From Acinetobacter brisouii (GTDB lineage Bacteria; Pseudomonadota; Gammaproteobacteria; Pseudomonadales; Moraxellaceae): a DNA stretch of 45,615 nucleotides. Shown piece by piece: positions 8,114-20,609 of this stretch (the first letter of the stretch is position 1; each line of letters starts with the position of its first letter). The notes beneath the pieces are model-generated. The model was not told where the DNA came from. It did no database searches and saw only the letters and a list, made by a program, of their open reading frames with translations. A program made the position numbers and the translations under genes. The stretch is taken from assembly GCF_008993995.1 (NCBI RefSeq), contig NZ_BKNN01000018.1:1-45615 (forward strand), written 5' to 3'.

Positions 8114-9193
8114 TTACTGTTGTTTTTTACTATAAGAGATCGAAGATAAAACCGCCCAGACAATAAAGGCAATCCCGATCAAGCCTGTGACCACTTCAGG
8201 CACATGCACACCTGTACCACTTGCGAGCATAATGAATGCCAACGCACCAATCGCATAGTGTGCGCCATGCTCTAAGAATATATAGGCATCCAGCGTACCT
8301 TTTTCAACCAGGAAAACCGTCATAGATCGAACAAACATTGCACCGATGGCTAAACCGAGCATGATAATCACCACATCATTGGTAATTGCAAATGCGCCGA
8401 TCACCCCGTCAAAACTAAATGAAGCATCTAAAACTTCCAAATACAAGAAGCCTCCAATCCCCCCTTTGGCAACGGTTGCAACAGTGTCACCCACTGAAGT
8501 ACCTTGTTGATTGTTCTCGGTTTCTTCATCTGAACTTTCGCCACCTTCGAGCAAGTGACCAATCACCTGTACCCCAACATAGACCACGATGCCCCAGATC
8601 CCTGAGACCACCACAGCAAGTTTGGTGTCTACATCGACAAAGTGCGCCATCACCAACAAAGAAATCAGTGCCAAAAACACGGAAACTGCGGGAATACTCG
8701 CTAAATTCGCCAGTTTGGACTCAAGCCAATGAAACCAGTGTGAGTCTTTTTCATCGTCAAACAAGAAGTTGAGGAATACCAACAACAAGAACATGCCACC
8801 AAAAGCAGAAATCTCAGGGTGATGGGCCATGAGTTTTTCTGAGTAGCTTTTCGGGTCATTCAGTGCCAGTTGCGCAACATCGACAATGCTCATATCGGCG
8901 GTGACGCCCACAATCAACAACGGGAACAGTAAACGCATACCGAATACGGCAACGATAATCCCCACCGTTAAAAACAGGGTACGCCAGAAATGGTTCCATG
9001 TTTTGAGCACAGAAGCATTGACCACTGCATTGTCAAAAGACAATGACACTTCCATCACGGCGAGAATCCCCGTGATGGCTAATGCCTTGAACATGGTCAT
9101 CAGTCCAGCTTCTGCGCCATGAGTAAACCCCCAATACGCAGACAGTGCCAAACAGATGACGGTAAAAATAATTGAAAAACGAAAATGTTTCAT
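8114..9193 (-). CDS. TerC-superfamily membrane protein (DUF475 type)
   Basis: This 359-residue integral membrane protein has about nine hydrophobic segments. Two inverted TerC-type motifs are visible: ILAVMEVSLSFDNAVVNASV near residue 43 and EVLDASFSFDGVIGAFAITN near residue 253. Their acidic residues in membrane helices are thought to bind metal ions. A hydrophilic central loop (EGGESSDEETENNQQGTS) lies between the halves. It belongs to the DUF475 branch rather than to E. coli TerC itself. TerC-family proteins link Ter complexes to the membrane and some export Mn2+. It sits between two terD-like genes, 13 bases after terD. Confidence 0.85.
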   Translation of the reverse strand: MKHFRFSIIFTVICLALSAYWGFTHGAEAGLMTMFKALAITGILAVMEVSLSFDNAVVNASVLKTWNHFWRTLFLTVGIIVAVFGMRLLFPLLIVGVTADMSIVDVAQLALNDPKSYSEKLMAHHPEISAFGGMFLLLVFLNFLFDDEKDSHWFHWLESKLANLASIPAVSVFLALISLLVMAHFVDVDTKLAVVVSGIWGIVVYVGVQVIGHLLEGGESSDEETENNQQGTSVGDTVATVAKGGIGGFLYLEVLDASFSFDGVIGAFAITNDVVIIMLGLAIGAMFVRSMTVFLVEKGTLDAYIFLEHGAHYAIGALAFIMLASGTGVHVPEVVTGLIGIAFIVWAVLSSISYSKKQQ

Positions 9194-9206
9194 TCAGCCT
9201 GCTCAG

Positions 9207-9782
9207 TTAGATATTGATGCCATATTGATGGCACATCATGCGTAACCCGCCCGCATAGCCCTGTCCGACCGCACGGAATTTCCATTCACCGTTATGGCGG
9301 TATAACTCTCCAAATACCATCGCGGTTTCAGTCGAGTAATCTTCATTTAAGTCAAAGCGCACAATCTCATGTTGCGATACATTGTTCACAATACGGATAA
9401 AGGCATTTTGCACCTGACCGAAGTTTTGGCGGCGCGCTTCAGCATCGTGAATGGTCACGGTGAAAATGATTTTTTGTACGTCGGCAGGTAAACGGGTTAA
9501 ATCAATTTTGAGGCTTTCATCATCGCCATCGCCCGCACCTGTGCGGTTGTCGCCTGTGTGTTCGACTGAACCTTCAGGTGAACGCGGTTGGTTATAAAAG
9601 ATAAAATCGTGTTCGCCACGTACTTTGTCGTTCGCACCCAATAAAAATGCCGAAGCATCCAAGTCAAAGTCCACGCCATCGGTTGCGCGTGCATCCCAAC
9701 CCAAACCCACTAGCACTTGGGTCAATGACGGATCAGTTTTGCTGAGTGAAAGATTGCCGCCTTTATTTAGTGTAATTGCCAT
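9207..9782 (-). CDS. terD: TerD tellurium-resistance/stress protein
   Basis: This 191-residue protein is closest in sequence pattern to classical Ter[59 protein letters not shown], the calcium loop [27 protein letters not shown] and a C-terminus GQGYAGG followed by YGINI. All acidic residues expected for Ca2+ binding are present. It is the second gene of the operon, 23 bases after terA, with a GAGG site before the ATG. The C-terminal LRMMCHQYG carries a cysteine not usual in the shorter signature. Confidence 0.9.
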   Translation of the reverse strand: MAITLNKGGNLSLSKTDPSLTQVLVGLGWDARATDGVDFDLDASAFLLGANDKVRGEHDFIFYNQPRSPEGSVEHTGDNRTGAGDGDDESLKIDLTRLPADVQKIIFTVTIHDAEARRQNFGQVQNAFIRIVNNVSQHEIVRFDLNEDYSTETAMVFGELYRHNGEWKFRAVGQGYAGGLRMMCHQYGINI

Positions 9783-9805
9783 TTTATTGTTTCCTCTTAT
9801 TTCAA

Positions 9806-11086
9806 CTATTTACGCCCAACGGTCCATCTAAAGCCAAAGCCATAGAATTCGTCGAGCTTTTGCTGGTCATCAAAGTATTGCACTTGGCGGTTGGCCTGAA
9901 TTTGCCCACCGACATTTTTTAATTCCACAATGGCACAGGTATTGAGGTAGCCGCCTTCATTGACAGGCACTTCAATCGGAGGCTGATTGGGAAGCTTCAT
10001 GTTTACAATAGCATCGGTTGCCGCCCAGTTTGCTGCGCCTTCGTAAATATATGTATAAATAACAATACGTTTAATCTGATCCCAATGTTCGCCATTGATC
10101 CACAGATTTTCACCGTTTAAGGATGAACCTGTGCGTTCATCGCCTTGTAACTCGGCATAAGGCGATTTTTCATAACTGCCAAAACGGTTGCCAAGCGCCT
10201 GAACAATATGAATTGCGCCGTTTTGCATCTCAATCATCGCGCCCAAGTCCAGATCAACCGATTGAGCTGCACTGAGTTTTCGGAAGAAACTCTTGCTGCG
10301 ATCGCCCCCTGAGTGGTTCCAGTTTAGATTCACCTCAATCTTGCCAAATGAACCGTTGTGCTTGGTCAGGTTAATCGATGAATTGGGCTTGTCTAAACGA
10401 ATCTTGGACAAATTGATCGAACTCGGTGGCGGTGTTGGTTGGGCACTTGGTGCTGCTGTGGTCGAGCTGACAGGCTGACCAAAAATATTCTGGTTGCTAC
10501 TTGGGTTTGAACTTGGCGGCGTAACGCTCGGACTTGGCTGTGGTGCAGGCGCTGCCGATGGCTCAGCGACATCGACGCCAAAATTTTCTGCCAGTGGTTT
10601 CAAGCCACCGTTAAAGCCCTGATCGACAAAACGATATTTCCAACGACCATTGTGGTTATACACTTCCGCCAAAATGAGTGCCTTTTCAGTTTTGCTCTGA
10701 GTATTGATCTCGGATGTTGCAACCACATGACCATCGCTGAGTAAATCAATGCTGAGTTGCTGTACATCGCGAATATGGGCAGACTCGCTGAGCGTGGCAC
10801 AAATCGCGATCTTACCAATCGCACTGTCGAGCAATGCGGTGTTGATGCGGATGCGGGTTACAACATCGGGTTTGCTCCCCACTTCAAACAATTGCACATT
10901 TTGATTCGGGGTTTGGGTTTGTCCATAGAAAATCATGTCGGCATCGCCACGGACTTTTTGCGTGGTCTGCGCCAGCAAATAGGCAGTAATGTCTAGATCT
11001 ATGGCTTGGGGAATACGCGCTCGGATCACGAGCTCGACTGACGGGGTCGCTAAAACCGTATTTGCACCTGCGATAAGCTGCTGCAT
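9806..11086 (-). CDS. terA: TerA-like protein: two TerD-type domains with a Pro/Ser linker
   Basis: This 426-residue first gene of the ter operon has an N-terminal TerD-like domain (~1-175, including [11 protein letters not shown] and [18 protein letters not shown]). A low-complexity Pro/Ser/Ala linker (~180-225) follows, then a TerA-type C-terminal domain with [23 protein letters not shown] and [19 protein letters not shown]. The N-terminal copy lacks the DNRTG acidic loop; the C-terminal copy keeps a variant (GDERTG). Homologues act with other TerD proteins in Ca2+-dependent complexes. The ATG has AAAGG six bases upstream. Longer than E. coli TerA mainly because of the linker. Confidence 0.85.
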   Translation of the reverse strand: MQQLIAGANTVLATPSVELVIRARIPQAIDLDITAYLLAQTTQKVRGDADMIFYGQTQTPNQNVQLFEVGSKPDVVTRIRINTALLDSAIGKIAICATLSESAHIRDVQQLSIDLLSDGHVVATSEINTQSKTEKALILAEVYNHNGRWKYRFVDQGFNGGLKPLAENFGVDVAEPSAAPAPQPSPSVTPPSSNPSSNQNIFGQPVSSTTAAPSAQPTPPPSSINLSKIRLDKPNSSINLTKHNGSFGKIEVNLNWNHSGGDRSKSFFRKLSAAQSVDLDLGAMIEMQNGAIHIVQALGNRFGSYEKSPYAELQGDERTGSSLNGENLWINGEHWDQIKRIVIYTYIYEGAANWAATDAIVNMKLPNQPPIEVPVNEGGYLNTCAIVELKNVGGQIQANRQVQYFDDQQKLDEFYGFGFRWTVGRK

Positions 11087-11116
11087 GATACACCTTTAAA
11101 AATAGGTTCGATTTGA

Positions 11117-11145
11117 TGTCTAAAAATAATATTTTGGCTTTTCAA
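11117..11145 (-). promoter_or_regulatory. Possible sigma70 promoter of the ter operon
   Basis: On the - strand TTGAAA (11140-11145) is followed after 17 bases by TAGACA (11117-11122), about 30 bases before the terA start. The -10 match is weak (3 of 6). The surrounding 11090-11250 stretch is very AT-rich. It is listed because the operon must start here: the upstream alr gene has its own terminator. Confidence 0.25.
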
Positions 11146-11250
11146 TATAAATCTTTATAGAAAAACAATATTTTATATAGAATTTAATTATAAAAAGCGA
11201 TTTTATTTATATCACAGATTCAGAATGAATTCTCTCAATCATCTGCAATA

Positions 11251-11287
11251 AAAATACACCCCCAAAGTTGCCATAACTTTGAGGGTG
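11251..11287 (-). terminator. Rho-independent terminator of the racemase gene
   Basis: Arms 11257-11269 and 11275-11287 form a 13-bp stem (CACCCTCAAAGTT on the transcript) around a 5-base loop. On the - strand the single mismatch becomes a G-U wobble, and a U-rich tail follows, so it works best for - strand transcripts. It lies ~40 bases after the racemase stop and separates that gene from the ter operon. Confidence 0.85.
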
Positions 11288-11326
11288 TTGGGGGAGAAAT
11301 ATGTATTAAATTAATTCAATGTAGCA

Positions 11327-12559
11327 TTAATAGCGAACCGCAACTTTCGGGTTGGAGTTCCCCCATATCGTGTAGACATCGGCAAGTAGCGCACCGTTAT
11401 ATTCTTCAAGATCACTCTGCTTGACTTCAGCATTGCCTTGTCGTCCAAACAGGATCACTTCATCTTCAGCACGAATATCTGGAAAGTCAGTGACATCTAC
11501 CATAGTGGTATTCATGGAGGTTCGTCCAACCACAGGCACTTTATGCCCGCGAATCAACACATACGCCTTGTTACTAAAAGCACGGCGATAACCGTCAGAG
11601 TAACCTACAGGCAAGTTAGCCAAGTACGAGTCACGCTTTAAGGTATAGGTCTGGTCGTAACCCACCGTTGTGCCTTTGGCATAATGATTGACCACTGCCA
11701 CTTGGGTCTTGAAGCTCATGATTTTTTTGTATTCGGTACGTTCAGGAATACTGTCGCCATACAGCACACCACCTGCCCGTACCATATCCAGATGTGACTC
11801 AGGCACAGTCAAAGTTGCAAAAGAATTGGCGGTGTGTAAAGTCAACTGCTTACGGTCAAGCTTGGCGGCATGAATCAGCCAGTTGGTTTGTGCATTGAAA
11901 ATCGCCAAATGTTCACGCACATAATTTTGATCTTCCACCGCATAATGACTCATGATGCCGACCAGTTTTAAATGCGGCAATTTGGTCATGGCAAGTGCCT
12001 GTTTCTTGGCTTCAGGCATTTGCAAATCTAAACCATTACGATCCATACCGCCTGAGTTCAATGTCAAATGATAGGCTAAAGTCAGGTTTTGTTGCGTTGC
12101 CCATTGAGATAAACGCTGTGCCTGTTCAAAGTTCCCCAATAATTCTTCAACATGCAGCGATGCGGCATTTTGAATCTCATGATCGGTAGCGGCACGCAAG
12201 CGCAAAATGCGTCCTGTATAACCACTTTGACGTACCACTGCGGCTTCGGCATTACTGGTGATTCCGACACAAGGTACATTCAGTTTGATAATGCTCGGCA
12301 TCAGTAAAGCAATGCCATGCCCATACGCATCGGCTTTCATTACCGCACAAATTTGGCTTTTGTCGTGTAACTGCTGCTGTAAAGTCTGAATATTTTGCTC
12401 AAAGGCCTGTACGTTAATTTCCACCCATGCATTGGCTTGTGGTGCGATGGTTTGCTGTGCGGAAATCTGATTGGTCAGCGGTAAGGCTGCGAGGACAGGT
12501 TGCAGGCTAGAACAGGCAAACCCAAGCATTAACGTCAGTTGTACAATTTTTTTGTTCAT
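11327..12559 (-). CDS. Periplasmic broad-specificity amino-acid racemase (Bsr/RacK type)
   Basis: This 410-residue PLP enzyme of the alanine-racemase fold starts with a signal peptide (MNKKIVQLTLMLGFAC then SSLQPVLAA), so it acts in the periplasm, unlike cytosolic Alr. The PLP lysine is K75 in VMKADAYGHG. The second catalytic residue is the Tyr in TTVGYDQTY. RTSMNTTMVDVTD near the C-terminus resembles Vibrio BsrV. A. baumannii RacK is of the same type. Such enzymes make D-amino acids such as D-Lys or D-Arg that edit peptidoglycan or act outside the cell. It lies downstream of a CycA-type permease in the same direction, separated by 167 bases with a hairpin element, and has its own terminator. 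Substrate range is not deducible from sequence. Confidence 0.85.
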   Translation of the reverse strand: MNKKIVQLTLMLGFACSSLQPVLAALPLTNQISAQQTIAPQANAWVEINVQAFEQNIQTLQQQLHDKSQICAVMKADAYGHGIALLMPSIIKLNVPCVGITSNAEAAVVRQSGYTGRILRLRAATDHEIQNAASLHVEELLGNFEQAQRLSQWATQQNLTLAYHLTLNSGGMDRNGLDLQMPEAKKQALAMTKLPHLKLVGIMSHYAVEDQNYVREHLAIFNAQTNWLIHAAKLDRKQLTLHTANSFATLTVPESHLDMVRAGGVLYGDSIPERTEYKKIMSFKTQVAVVNHYAKGTTVGYDQTYTLKRDSYLANLPVGYSDGYRRAFSNKAYVLIRGHKVPVVGRTSMNTTMVDVTDFPDIRAEDEVILFGRQGNAEVKQSDLEEYNGALLADVYTIWGNSNPKVAVRY

Positions 12560-12664
12560 GATGATGTTCCCGTAAATAATAAATATTTTTAATAGATTGA
12601 TTTTGTTATCCCGACCCCGTGCAAAACCGAGTCAGGTGTATTGCGGATGAATATTGATATTTTT

Positions 12665-12707
12665 AGGGGAAGCAACTGCCCATCTCCCCTGAAACAAGGC
12701 AGTTGCT
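12665..12707 (-). promoter_or_regulatory. Alternative stem-loops between cycA and the racemase gene
   Basis: AGCAACTGCC (12671-12680) pairs perfectly with GGCAGTTGCT (12698-12707). Competing with it, AGGGGA (12665-12670) pairs with TCCCCT (12685-12690), enclosing one arm of the first stem. No U-run follows on the - strand, so it is not a standard terminator. It may set the ratio of permease to racemase mRNA. Function is inference. Confidence 0.5.
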
Positions 12708-12726
12708 GATGGTTCGGTTTTATGTT

Positions 12727-14205
12727 TTATTCTTGTTCAGCTTCAATGCGACGACCATTCTCCAAAATCCAAGCCCGTTCGCTGTCTTTACGACCACGGC
12801 GCTTATAAGCAATCAATAGTCCGATAAACCAAATTGGTGAAGCGAACAGTGAAATACGCGTATCATGATCAAGACACAGAATCGCCACCACAAACACCAT
12901 AAATGCAATGCCTGCCCAGCTCATAAAAATCCCTGCTGGCATTTTATAAACCGACTGTTCATGCAAATCAGGACGTTGTTTGCGGTAAGCCAAGTACGAC
13001 AGCAAGATCATGGCAAAGGCAAATACCGTTAAAATCGAAGTAAATGCCGTCACAATATTAAAGGCGGTCATGACATTTGGGGTCACAAACAGAATCAGTG
13101 TTCCTGCGACCACACAGCCCATTGAACATAAAATCGCTTGCACAGGAACTTTACCTTTCGACAAGGTTTTAAAGCGTTGCGGTGCATCTTTTTCAACTGC
13201 CAAACCATACAACATACGACTGGTGGCAAAGATACCGCTGTTTGCCGAAGACATCGCTGAGGTAATCACCACAAAGTTCACCACAGACGCTGCCGCAGTC
13301 AGTCCAACCAGTTTGAACATCGCCACGAATGGACTTTGACCTGGGTCAACATGCTGCCATGACATCACCGAAATAATCACCAGTAAAGCACCGATATAGA
13401 ACAACAGAATCCGCCAAGGAATCGAGTTAATGGCTTTTGGAAGAGATTGCTCAGGATTTTTGGTTTCTGCTGCGGTGGTTCCAACCAGCTCAATCCCCAA
13501 GAATGCAAATACCGCCATTTGGAAGCCACCCAAGAAGCCTGTCACACCATGCGGTAAAAAGGCATCTGGATTGGTGACATGTGACAGCGATGCTTTCACG
13601 CCATTCGGTGAAACAAAGCCGATGCTCACCAAGCTAATCCCCAAAATAAGGAAGGCAACAATCGCGACAATCTTAATCATGGCGAACCAGAACTCGGTTT
13701 CACCAAACATTTTCACAGTCAGCAAATTGAGTGTGGTCAAAACAGTGACCGTCGCCAAGGCAGGCAACCAGACAGGCAAGTCGGGATACCAGAACTGCAT
13801 ATAACCGCCAATAGCAATAATATCGGCGATGGCGGTGACGATCCAACCTAGCCAGTACGACCAACCTAAAAAGAAGCCTGCCCACGGGCCTAGATAAGCA
13901 GTGGCAAAATCCACAAATGACTTATAGTTGGTGTTGGACAGCAACAATTCTCCCATGGCACGCATGACAAAGAAGAAGAAAAAGCCAACGATCATATAGG
14001 TCAGTAAGACCGAGGTTCCCGAGGAAGAAATGGTCTGCCCCGAACCCATAAACAGCCCCGTCCCGATTGCACCGCCAATGGCGATCAACTGGATATGTCG
14101 GTTGGTTAAGGCACGGTCAAGATGCGGTTCTTCTGCCAAATGATGATGACCAATCAGATCACCATCCCCCATTAATGCGTGATTATCGTTATGTTCCCGA
14201 TTCAT
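12727..14205 (-). CDS. cycA: Amino-acid permease, D-Ser/D-Ala/Gly transporter type (CycA)
   Basis: This 492-residue APC-superfamily proton symporter of the inner membrane has twelve hydrophobic segments. The first helix signature is IQLIAIGGAIGTGLFMGSG, followed by a long hydrophobic second helix and an ELVGTTAAETKNPEQSLPKA loop typical of the family. Overall pattern resembles CycA more than AroP or GabP, so D-Ser, D-Ala, Gly or related amino acids are likely. I chose the ATG at 14205, with AGGAG five bases upstream, over a GTG at 14211 that overlaps the ribosome site. A His-rich N-terminus (LIGHHHLAEE) precedes the first helix. It lies between astE and a secreted racemase. Confidence 0.8.
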   Translation of the reverse strand: MNREHNDNHALMGDGDLIGHHHLAEEPHLDRALTNRHIQLIAIGGAIGTGLFMGSGQTISSSGTSVLLTYMIVGFFFFFVMRAMGELLLSNTNYKSFVDFATAYLGPWAGFFLGWSYWLGWIVTAIADIIAIGGYMQFWYPDLPVWLPALATVTVLTTLNLLTVKMFGETEFWFAMIKIVAIVAFLILGISLVSIGFVSPNGVKASLSHVTNPDAFLPHGVTGFLGGFQMAVFAFLGIELVGTTAAETKNPEQSLPKAINSIPWRILLFYIGALLVIISVMSWQHVDPGQSPFVAMFKLVGLTAAASVVNFVVITSAMSSANSGIFATSRMLYGLAVEKDAPQRFKTLSKGKVPVQAILCSMGCVVAGTLILFVTPNVMTAFNIVTAFTSILTVFAFAMILLSYLAYRKQRPDLHEQSVYKMPAGIFMSWAGIAFMVFVVAILCLDHDTRISLFASPIWFIGLLIAYKRRGRKDSERAWILENGRRIEAEQE

Positions 14206-14293
14206 CGCCACTCCTAAGCAAGCGTTGCGCTATTGTCAACTGGTCATGATATCCATTCATTTCTGTGCTGTTCGATGTTGGGGGCTAAGCCCC

Positions 14294-15268
14294 TCAATCC
14301 TCTGTCAGCATCAGCCCTGCACGTAATCCTTTTTGTACGTGTGGGTTAGGAAATAAAATCCATTCTTTGGCGTGCTGCGCCCGTGTTTCCTGCTGTTGCT
14401 GGGTACACAATAAGTCTCCCTGCTCGAACACAGTAAAATTCGGGGCATCATCACTGAGGTACAGCTTAAAGTCGTCATGTTGTTTGAGCAGTGAATACTG
14501 CACATTGAACTGACGCATCGCACTGGTTTTACCACGTCGTGGTAAAGGTTGATTTGCCACCACACTGCGTAACATGGCATCCGTTGCTTGGAACTGAGTC
14601 AGGTCATTGCAGCCAAATGGCAAGGCTTTGCCCAGCTCCAGCGTGCAGCTAGAGGCTTGGCAGGTTTCTGCGGTCAACTGGCTAAAGGTGCGTCCAAGGC
14701 TTTGGTGATGAACCAAGGCATCCAGATCGGCAGCCTCTAGCGAGTTTAAAAATTCAGGATCGAACGCTTCGGTTTTATAAGGCAGTAAACCGAAGGTCGG
14801 GAAAAGTGATGCACGAATGGCGGTGTGCAAGTCATAGTGCAGACGAGTCGCCTGTGGGTCACTCTGCTGCATGAAATGCTGCACCAGTTGCTCTAAGCCT
14901 TTGGCACGTGCAGTTTCAGCACTTTCCGCAAAGCCACTGACCCCGCCCATAAACATACGGTTCAGGTCAGCCGTGAGGTAGCGCTTGCCCTGACGCATCG
15001 CGTCTGGATTGCCCAAGATGATCAGCAAACGCACCTGCAAGCTGAGCTTGCCCGAAAACAAATCAGAACAAAGCTGATTCAGCAATTCAATCGGTGCAGT
15101 TTCATTGCCATGAATGCCTGCCGAAAGCACCACCACCTTGTGATAGCCCTGTACTGGGGTCAGTTCCAGTACGCCTTCAGCCAGCCAATGCCAAGTAAAA
15201 CCGTGCTGCTGCCCCTGCTGTGGCTCAGGGAATTGTCCACTGAGCGTCATCGCCAAGAAATCCTGCAT
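14294..15268 (-). CDS. astE: Succinylglutamate desuccinylase
   Basis: This is the last step of the arginine succinyltransferase pathway: N-succinylglutamate is hydrolysed to glutamate and succinate. The 324-residue protein has the zinc-carboxypeptidase-like signature SAGIHGNETAPIELLNQL (His and Glu ligands) near residue 50, the downstream RYLTADLNRMFMGG, and the third ligand region HYDLHTAIRAS. I chose the ATG at 15268, with GGGG five bases upstream, over the adjacent GTG. It follows astB by 11 bases. A GGGGC-TAA-GCCCC hairpin sits directly at the stop (14281-14293) but has no U-run. Confidence 0.93.
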   Translation of the reverse strand: MQDFLAMTLSGQFPEPQQGQQHGFTWHWLAEGVLELTPVQGYHKVVVLSAGIHGNETAPIELLNQLCSDLFSGKLSLQVRLLIILGNPDAMRQGKRYLTADLNRMFMGGVSGFAESAETARAKGLEQLVQHFMQQSDPQATRLHYDLHTAIRASLFPTFGLLPYKTEAFDPEFLNSLEAADLDALVHHQSLGRTFSQLTAETCQASSCTLELGKALPFGCNDLTQFQATDAMLRSVVANQPLPRRGKTSAMRQFNVQYSLLKQHDDFKLYLSDDAPNFTVFEQGDLLCTQQQQETRAQHAKEWILFPNPHVQKGLRAGLMLTED

Positions 15269-15279
15269 CACTGCCCCGC

Positions 15280-16623
15280 CTAAATTTGTTGGAATGGGTA
15301 GATTGAACCTAAATTCATCAACACCGTCAGTTCATCGAGTGCCTGACGGCTTTCGATCAACAACTGTGGATCAACCAGATCGGCTTGGGTTAAACGGTCA
15401 CGGTAATGACGATCCACCCATTGATTCAGTGCCGTAAAGAGTTGTTCATTCATCAACACTTTCGGATTCACCGCCTGTAATTCCTGTTCATTCAATGCCA
15501 CACGTAAACGTAAGCAGGCAGGGCCACCGCCGTTTTGCATACTTTCACGCAGGTCAAACACCTTAATGTCGTCAATTGGTGTGCCCATTTGAATCATGTC
15601 ATTGAGGTAGCCCCAAACTGCCGCATTTTTGCGAGATTCTTCAGGCACCACAATGCTCATACCTCCATCAGGACGGGTCAAAATCTGACTGTTAAACAGA
15701 TATGTCGCGACTGCATCATCCACCGAAACACGCTGAGTCGGCACTTCAATCGCGATCAGTTCTTGCTCAATGGTCGCCATTTTGCGGCGGATTTCATCGA
15801 GGGCTTGTGCCTGATGTAAAAATGCCTGTTGATGGTGGAACAACACTTGCTGGTTGCTCACCGCGATCACGTCATTATGGAAAACGCCCTGATCAATCAC
15901 GTCAGGATGTTGCTGCACAAAAACGGTGTGCGCGGCATCTAACTGATGCAAACGGGCAATCGCTTCACTGGCTTCGCGGGTTTGACGCGCTGGATAGCGT
16001 TTTGGCCCTGCTTCACCATTGAAATGCTGCTGTCCATAGACAAACACCTGCACACTGCGATCCGCATAGCTCCCGCCCAAACGGTTGTGGTTGGCTGCGC
16101 CTTCGTCACCAAACAGTGCCACTTGTGGCAACGCTGCATGATGCGCGAAATGCTGCTCATCACGGAAAATTGCCTTTAAAACCTGTGAAGTGGTGTCGGC
16201 TTCAATCGAACGGTGAAACTTGTTGTTCAGGTTGGCTGCGGTGAAATGCACTCGACCATCGGCACTGTCCGCAGACGGTGACACGGTTGCAGCATTGGCT
16301 GTCCACATACAGGATGCCGAACTCAGTGATGAAAGCAGTTGCGGTGCGTACTTCATCGCCTGTGCTAATACACTGGCATCATCGCCACGGAAACCGAGTT
16401 TACGTAACATCGGCAAATGTGGGCGCTCATGCGGTACCAACACGCCTTGCTTCAAGCCCAAATCACTGAGGGCTTTCATTTTTGCTAAACCTTGCTTGGC
16501 TGCAAGTTTTGGATTTGACACCAGATTGCGGTGTTTGGTTGAGGCTTCATTCCCAAACGACAACCCTGCATAGTGATGAGTGGGGCCAACTAAACCATCA
16601 AAATTGACTTCGTAACCTAACAT
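15280..16623 (-). CDS. astB: N-succinylarginine dihydrolase
   Basis: AstB converts N-succinylarginine to N-succinylornithine, CO2 and two ammonia, in the cytosol. At 447 residues it equals the usual length. It opens [20 protein letters not shown] and has [19 protein letters not shown] near residue 110, where pentein-fold substrate contacts lie. [11 protein letters not shown] carries the catalytic His region, and [15 protein letters not shown] carries the catalytic cysteine. The ATG at 16623 has GGAG six bases upstream; the TTG at 16635 is not needed. It lies 22 bases after astD in the ast operon. Confidence 0.95.
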   Translation of the reverse strand: MLGYEVNFDGLVGPTHHYAGLSFGNEASTKHRNLVSNPKLAAKQGLAKMKALSDLGLKQGVLVPHERPHLPMLRKLGFRGDDASVLAQAMKYAPQLLSSLSSASCMWTANAATVSPSADSADGRVHFTAANLNNKFHRSIEADTTSQVLKAIFRDEQHFAHHAALPQVALFGDEGAANHNRLGGSYADRSVQVFVYGQQHFNGEAGPKRYPARQTREASEAIARLHQLDAAHTVFVQQHPDVIDQGVFHNDVIAVSNQQVLFHHQQAFLHQAQALDEIRRKMATIEQELIAIEVPTQRVSVDDAVATYLFNSQILTRPDGGMSIVVPEESRKNAAVWGYLNDMIQMGTPIDDIKVFDLRESMQNGGGPACLRLRVALNEQELQAVNPKVLMNEQLFTALNQWVDRHYRDRLTQADLVDPQLLIESRQALDELTVLMNLGSIYPFQQI

Positions 16624-16645
16624 TTTCTTCTCCAATTTCCGTGGC

Positions 16646-19151
<2,506 letters not shown>

Positions 19152-19163
19152 GGGGCAATATCC

Positions 19164-20411
<1,248 letters not shown>

Positions 20412-20419
20412 TCATTTTA

Positions 20420-20436
20420 TGCATCAAGCAAGCCAC
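20420..20436 (-). promoter_or_regulatory. Possible sigma54 promoter of astC
   Basis: On the - strand the site reads GTGGCTTG-CTTG-ATGCA. It has the invariant GG (-24) and GC (-12) at the correct 12-base distance, with two mismatches in the ACR part. The inferred start is near 20409, giving a leader of about 30 bases. A TGCACC motif, which equals an NtrC half-site, lies at 20581-20586. The E. coli ast operon is known to be sigma54/NtrC dependent. Confidence 0.45.
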
Positions 20437-20500
20437 GGCAGCACTGTGTCGCGTTTGTTCTATGTGGGGCTAAACCACTTAGCACCCTGTTCATAGAGGT

Positions 20501-20526
20501 CTGACGGCAAGTTTACCTGCCATCAG
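20501..20526 (-). promoter_or_regulatory. Hairpin in the gdhA-astC gap
   Basis: CTGATGGCAGG and CTTGCCGTCAG (transcript strand) pair over 11 bp with two G-U wobbles that are mismatches on the other strand, so the structure favours - strand RNA. No U-run follows. It lies between gdhA (stop 20610) and the astC promoter and could end or stabilise the gdhA transcript. Confidence 0.4.
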
Positions 20527-20609
20527 ATGATGCATAGGGGGAAATTTTCACCCCTATTCAAACTGAGTCCATTTCCAGTTTGCACCACTTGGGCACAATC
20601 TGCATTCAA

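Noticed and set aside
14281-14293. GGGGC-TAA-GCCCC as an intrinsic terminator of the ast operon
   Set aside because: The hairpin is real but overlaps the astE stop and no U-run follows on the - strand.
20581-20597. A full NtrC palindrome at TGCACCACTTGGGCACA
   Set aside because: Only the first half matches; the second half is shifted by two bases, so it is kept only as a half-site.
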